DNA of 64,000 nucleotides. Source: Botryotinia globosa. Lineage: Eukaryota > Ascomycota > Leotiomycetes > Helotiales > Sclerotiniaceae. Location of the stretch: positions 1,685,501 to 1,749,500 of the forward strand of contig RCSZ01000008.1 of NCBI GenBank assembly GCA_014898425.1, written 5' to 3'. Made by a program: the position numbers and the translations under genes. Below, piece after piece: positions 60,631 through 64,000 of the stretch (positions are counted from its first letter, which is position 1; the number at the start of each line of letters is the position of its first letter). The notes beneath the pieces were generated by a model, which searched no databases, was not told the origin of the DNA, and saw nothing but the letters and a program-made list of their open reading frames with translations.

Positions 60631-61781
60631 ACATCAATTGCGAGGCCGAACATCTTTTTCCTAATTATGATATCATGCATGGCAGGCTTATGATCAGCAT
60701 TTGGCGGCGTCAAGCTTTCTTCTTTTGACAATATTTATGAGGACAAGGTGGTCTTCTATAACCAGAGCGATAGTTTTACGGAGGACAGGTTTGCTTTGTT
60801 ATGGGTTGGAGGATATGAAACTATGCGATATTAGGTAGACAGATAGGGTGATGGATGAGGATGGATGGTTATATTTGGTTTGAGATCTTCGGGGAAGGAT
60901 TCTTTCAAAGCGAAGTGCAGGTCGTTTAAAAGATGATTTCCCAGGGGAGGAGGATTAGATAGATGACACATCAGAGACAAAAATTTCCAAAGGGAAAAAT
61001 GGCAAATGTAAAAAGTAGATGGCTTTTAGTAATTAGTTAGCATACGGAATTATCATAGATTGATGAATTCGAAAGATGTTGACTGTATTTGGTTGAGAAA
61101 TACCTATGAAAATAGAATAACGTGATTAGCTAGGTAGTATTATATAACGAAAGCCCCTCTAATGTTGTGGAGTTTTGATTGGCCGCGTGGTTGGTTACCA
61201 CAGGGCTAGAAAACGGAAGAAGCCGACCATTCGGCACGGACGTTATCTTTTTCGAAACCCCGCAAAAATTATTTCTCTCAAATGTCAATGTCAAAGGGTT
61301 GTTCATTCATTTCTTACACTACGGCTTCCTTTTTCTTCATAGTTCATATTTCAGACATTTGACTACCACGCAACACAGAGTAACGTCAAGAATATTCTCA
61401 ATCACAAGAACTGACTGAATTTCCGTATACGACCGACAGGACGAACTTGCGCATATTGGAAGGAGGGATCCAATAGGACGTTGAAAATTGATTCTGATCC
61501 ATTCAGAACAAACATACACTCGAGAAAAATTAGTGGCATTAGAGATTATTGTGCAGGTACAGGAAATCTGTAAACCTTACACGAAATCTGCGAACGAACG
61601 GACAACGAATAGGACGAAGCGAAAGGAAACGTGCGCTACCTACTGCATTTGCGACTATAATTACGATTGCGCATCTGAGAGGAGACTTGTCTACAGCTGC
61701 GACTGCGAGTTAGCCAACGATACGAACGAAATATAGAGGGGAAAAGAAACAGAGAAGAAAAAGCAAGGAAAAGAAGATAAA
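60631..61781. other. Intergenic between TOM1 and PRS
   Basis: TOM1 3' end and PRS promoter/leader. The frame at 61488-61736 has no protein-like features. The last 60 bases before PRS are purine-rich (GAAAAGAAACAGAGAAG), typical of a fungal leader. Confidence 0.5.
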
Positions 61782-63146
61782 ATGGCGACAAATTCGATCA
61801 AGTTACTCACGGGTAACAGTCATCCTCAGTTGGCGAAGTTGGTTGCTGATAGGTGGGTTTATTTTTATTTTTTGCTTTTATTCTTCGGGATGAGCGGGTT
61901 GCTTTGGTGAGACGGGATGAAATATATTTGCTTCAGGGTGGTGGGATGGCGAGCGCTTGGATCTGTGAATGGGGATTTGAAATATTGACAAGAGATAAGC
62001 TATTCGAGTGCCAATCTCAAGGATGGAGATGTGAAAGAAAATGCTAACGAAATGCGTTCCGCAGATTGGGCATTGAGCTTGCAAAGACTATGAGTTTGAA
62101 CTACTCAAATCAAGAGACCAGCGTCACAGTAGGAGAGAGTGTCAGAGATGAAGATGGTTAGTTCTCCTGGCCCCTAATCCCATCGCATACTCGAAGTCAA
62201 ATATCTAAACCTCACTCTCTAGTCTTCATCCTCCAATCCACCGCACCCGGCGATATCAATGATGGGCTCATGGAACTTCTCATCATGATCAATGCTTGTA
62301 AAACCGCCTCCGCACGTCGCATTACAGCCGTCATCCCCAACTTCCCCTACGCACGTCAAGATAAGAAAGATAAATCCCGCGCTCCTATTTCTGCGAAACT
62401 TATCGCAAACATGTTGCAAACGGCTGGCTGCAATCATGTTATTACTATGGATTTACATGCAAGTCAAATTCAAGGGTTCTTCAATGTTCCGGTCGATAAT
62501 TTGTATGCGGAACCAAGTACTTTGAGATGGATCAGAGAGAACTTGGAGGTTAGCAAGTGTGTGGTTGTTAGTCCGGATGCTGGTGGTGCTAAGAGGTAAG
62601 CCATTTCTTGTCATAGTCTACGAAAGGGTACCAGTATATCTGCAAGACGCAGGATCTGGACAAGACGGAACAAATCTTTTGAAAACAAGGACCAAAATAA
62701 CTAACAAAATCCTCAGAGCAACCTCCATCGCCGACCGTCTTGACCTCGGCTTTGCCCTTATTCACAAAGAGCGCGCTCGTCCTAACGAGGTATCTCGCAT
62801 GGTCCTTGTCGGTGACGTCGTAGACAAAATTGCCATTCTCGTAGACGACATGGCCGATACCTGCGGCACCCTCGTCAAAGCCGCTGAAACTGTTATGGAA
62901 CACGGTGCTAAGGAAGTCGTTGCTATCGTCACTCACGGAATCTTGAGCGGAGCAGCAATCGAAACATTAAACAAGAGTAAATTGAGCAGAGTCGTTGTTA
63001 CAAACACAGTTCCTCTGAGAGGAAAGGAGGAGACTTGTGGAAGATTGAGAGTTATGGATATCAGCGCGACGTTGGCCGAGGCAATTAGGAGGACGCATAA
63101 TGGAGAGAGTGTGAGCTTTTTGTTCACTCACGCACCTATGGATTAA
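61782..63146 (+). CDS. PRS: Ribose-phosphate pyrophosphokinase (PRPP synthetase)
   Basis: Makes 5-phosphoribosyl-1-pyrophosphate from ribose 5-phosphate and ATP for purine, pyrimidine, histidine, tryptophan and NAD synthesis. Exons 61782-61852, 62065-62156, 62223-62595 and 62717-63146 give 321 aa. Motifs in order: [52 protein letters not shown] (ATP/catalytic); [12 protein letters not shown] (metal and substrate); [18 protein letters not shown]; the flexible loop [11 protein letters not shown] with its Lys and Arg; and the PRPP-binding [12 protein letters not shown]. All appear intact, so this is a catalytic subunit rather than one with the large inserts of yeast Prs1/Prs5. It is closest in form to Prs2/Prs4. 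The first intron is long for this window (212 nt). Fungal PRS work as hetero-oligomers, so others should exist elsewhere. Confidence 0.96.
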
Positions 63147-64000
63147 GGGGCTATAAGATGTGGTCGCAAAGACACTGGAAGATAGATCAAAAAATGGTTT
63201 CTTGGGTTTCACTCGGGGTTTGTGGGTAGGCATGCAGGTAGAAATTTACTAGGAAAGGAAAAAGCAGCAGTGCGGATTGCAGAAGATGGGATTCTCTCGC
63301 TTCTTTTTGCAATGCAATATCCGCTTTGCGTGGGGTCGTAGAGGCCTTACTCACTTACATAGGCACGTTTAAATATGTTAGATAGGGTCTTTTCCATATA
63401 TACATAGGTGTGCGGGAATCAGAGTAAATGTAAATGCATCAATATAGGTTTCTTGTTGTGCATGTGTGTGTGTGACTACTAGGTAGGTACTTATGTGCCT
63501 TGATAGGGGAGAAGAGAAAAAGGACGACATCTGGATCGTCTGGACTACTTGCATGTTTAATTCTACAGTAATTTCTACTGAATATTGTTTCTTAAACATA
63601 AAGTTACAACCTTACCAATCAATGTTGGTCCAGAATTTGAAATGAAGGCATATCAAGATCAGTCTTTCGTTCTATTTCGAATAGATTTCCTATTTAATTT
63701 TGATGTAGCTCATACATAATCCTCACAATGTTGGTCTAGGATTTTGTTGGGAAAATATATGGATTCGAGCCTATCTTGGTTCGGTTATTTGCTAGTCTGG
63801 CCTGTCATTTATCTTAGAGCACCAACCGAGCAAGTGTTTGGCATAATATCGACAAGAAAAGGGTGGGCGAGGGAACAGGATTGGAGAATTGGAGGATGAC
63901 ATAGAATAGAACTAAGATGTATAAAATGAAGCAAGTCGGGAAAGGGGAGGTGGTCAAAAAAGAGAAGCCGAAGGACGAGATTTCAGTAGTAGGAACCATC
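63147..64000. other. 3' flank of PRS, no further gene seen
   Basis: A minus-strand frame at 63814-63999 is hydrophobic but has no domain or splice support. It reaches the window edge, so a partial gene cannot be excluded. Confidence 0.4.

Noticed and set aside
63814..63999. Hydrophobic minus-strand frame at the right edge
   Set aside because: Only 61 aa with no signal of a real gene; a partial gene cannot be excluded but cannot be supported either.

Overview
The window is nuclear DNA of a filamentous ascomycete. Its genes carry 46-80 nt GT-AG introns with CTAAC/CTGAC-type branch points, it has long AT-rich intergenic stretches with microsatellites, and it holds an AT-degraded transposon that looks hit by RIP-like mutation. 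The gene set (Dck1-type DOCK exchange factor, Ppo oxylipin synthase, p150 dynactin, Gyp5-type RabGAP, Tom1 HECT ligase, PRPP synthetase) is generic for Pezizomycotina. Codon and intergenic style suggest a Leotiomycete such as Botrytis/Sclerotinia relatives, but that is inference without any database search.

Layout. 1-9.3 kb: a decayed Ulp1-like cysteine-protease gene (+) with Ser in place of the catalytic Cys and an in-frame TAG, then three minus-strand genes: a low-complexity basic protein, a small protein with a possible N-myristoylation start, and a DUF2470 membrane protein. 9.3-11.8 kb: a 914-bp inverted-repeat element flanked by TA, about 85% AT or more inside, then a 7-bp tandem repeat. 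11.8-18.3 kb: a candidate small membrane protein (-) head to head with the large DCK1-like gene (+). 20.5-27.8 kb: an unrecognised 637-aa protein with a C-terminal membrane segment (+), convergent with an 11-exon psi-producing oxygenase (-). 29.7-33.3 kb: TSC13 enoyl reductase and a two-domain fasciclin, probably GPI-anchored (both +). 33.9-37.9 kb: p150Glued/ro-3 (+). 40.6-43.7 kb: TBC RabGAP (-). 43.7-47.6 kb: gene-free divergent interval full of short tandem repeats plus a 334-bp unit bounded by perfect 43-bp inverted repeats. 47.6-60.6 kb: TOM1 HECT ubiquitin ligase (+, 4241 aa, six exons). 61.8-63.1 kb: ribose-phosphate pyrophosphokinase (+).

The genes do not form a biosynthetic cluster. 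They are mostly housekeeping: Rac/Rho activation, dynein transport, Rab inactivation, ubiquitylation, very-long-chain fatty acid synthesis, PRPP supply and oxylipin signalling. The more unusual material is the decayed protease, the two inverted-repeat elements, a stop-free intron placed right behind the HECT catalytic cysteine, and a frame-neutral exon carrying the whole TOM1 acidic domain. I found no clear sign of a wholly new multi-gene system. All exon boundaries were read by eye from splice signals and frame continuity.
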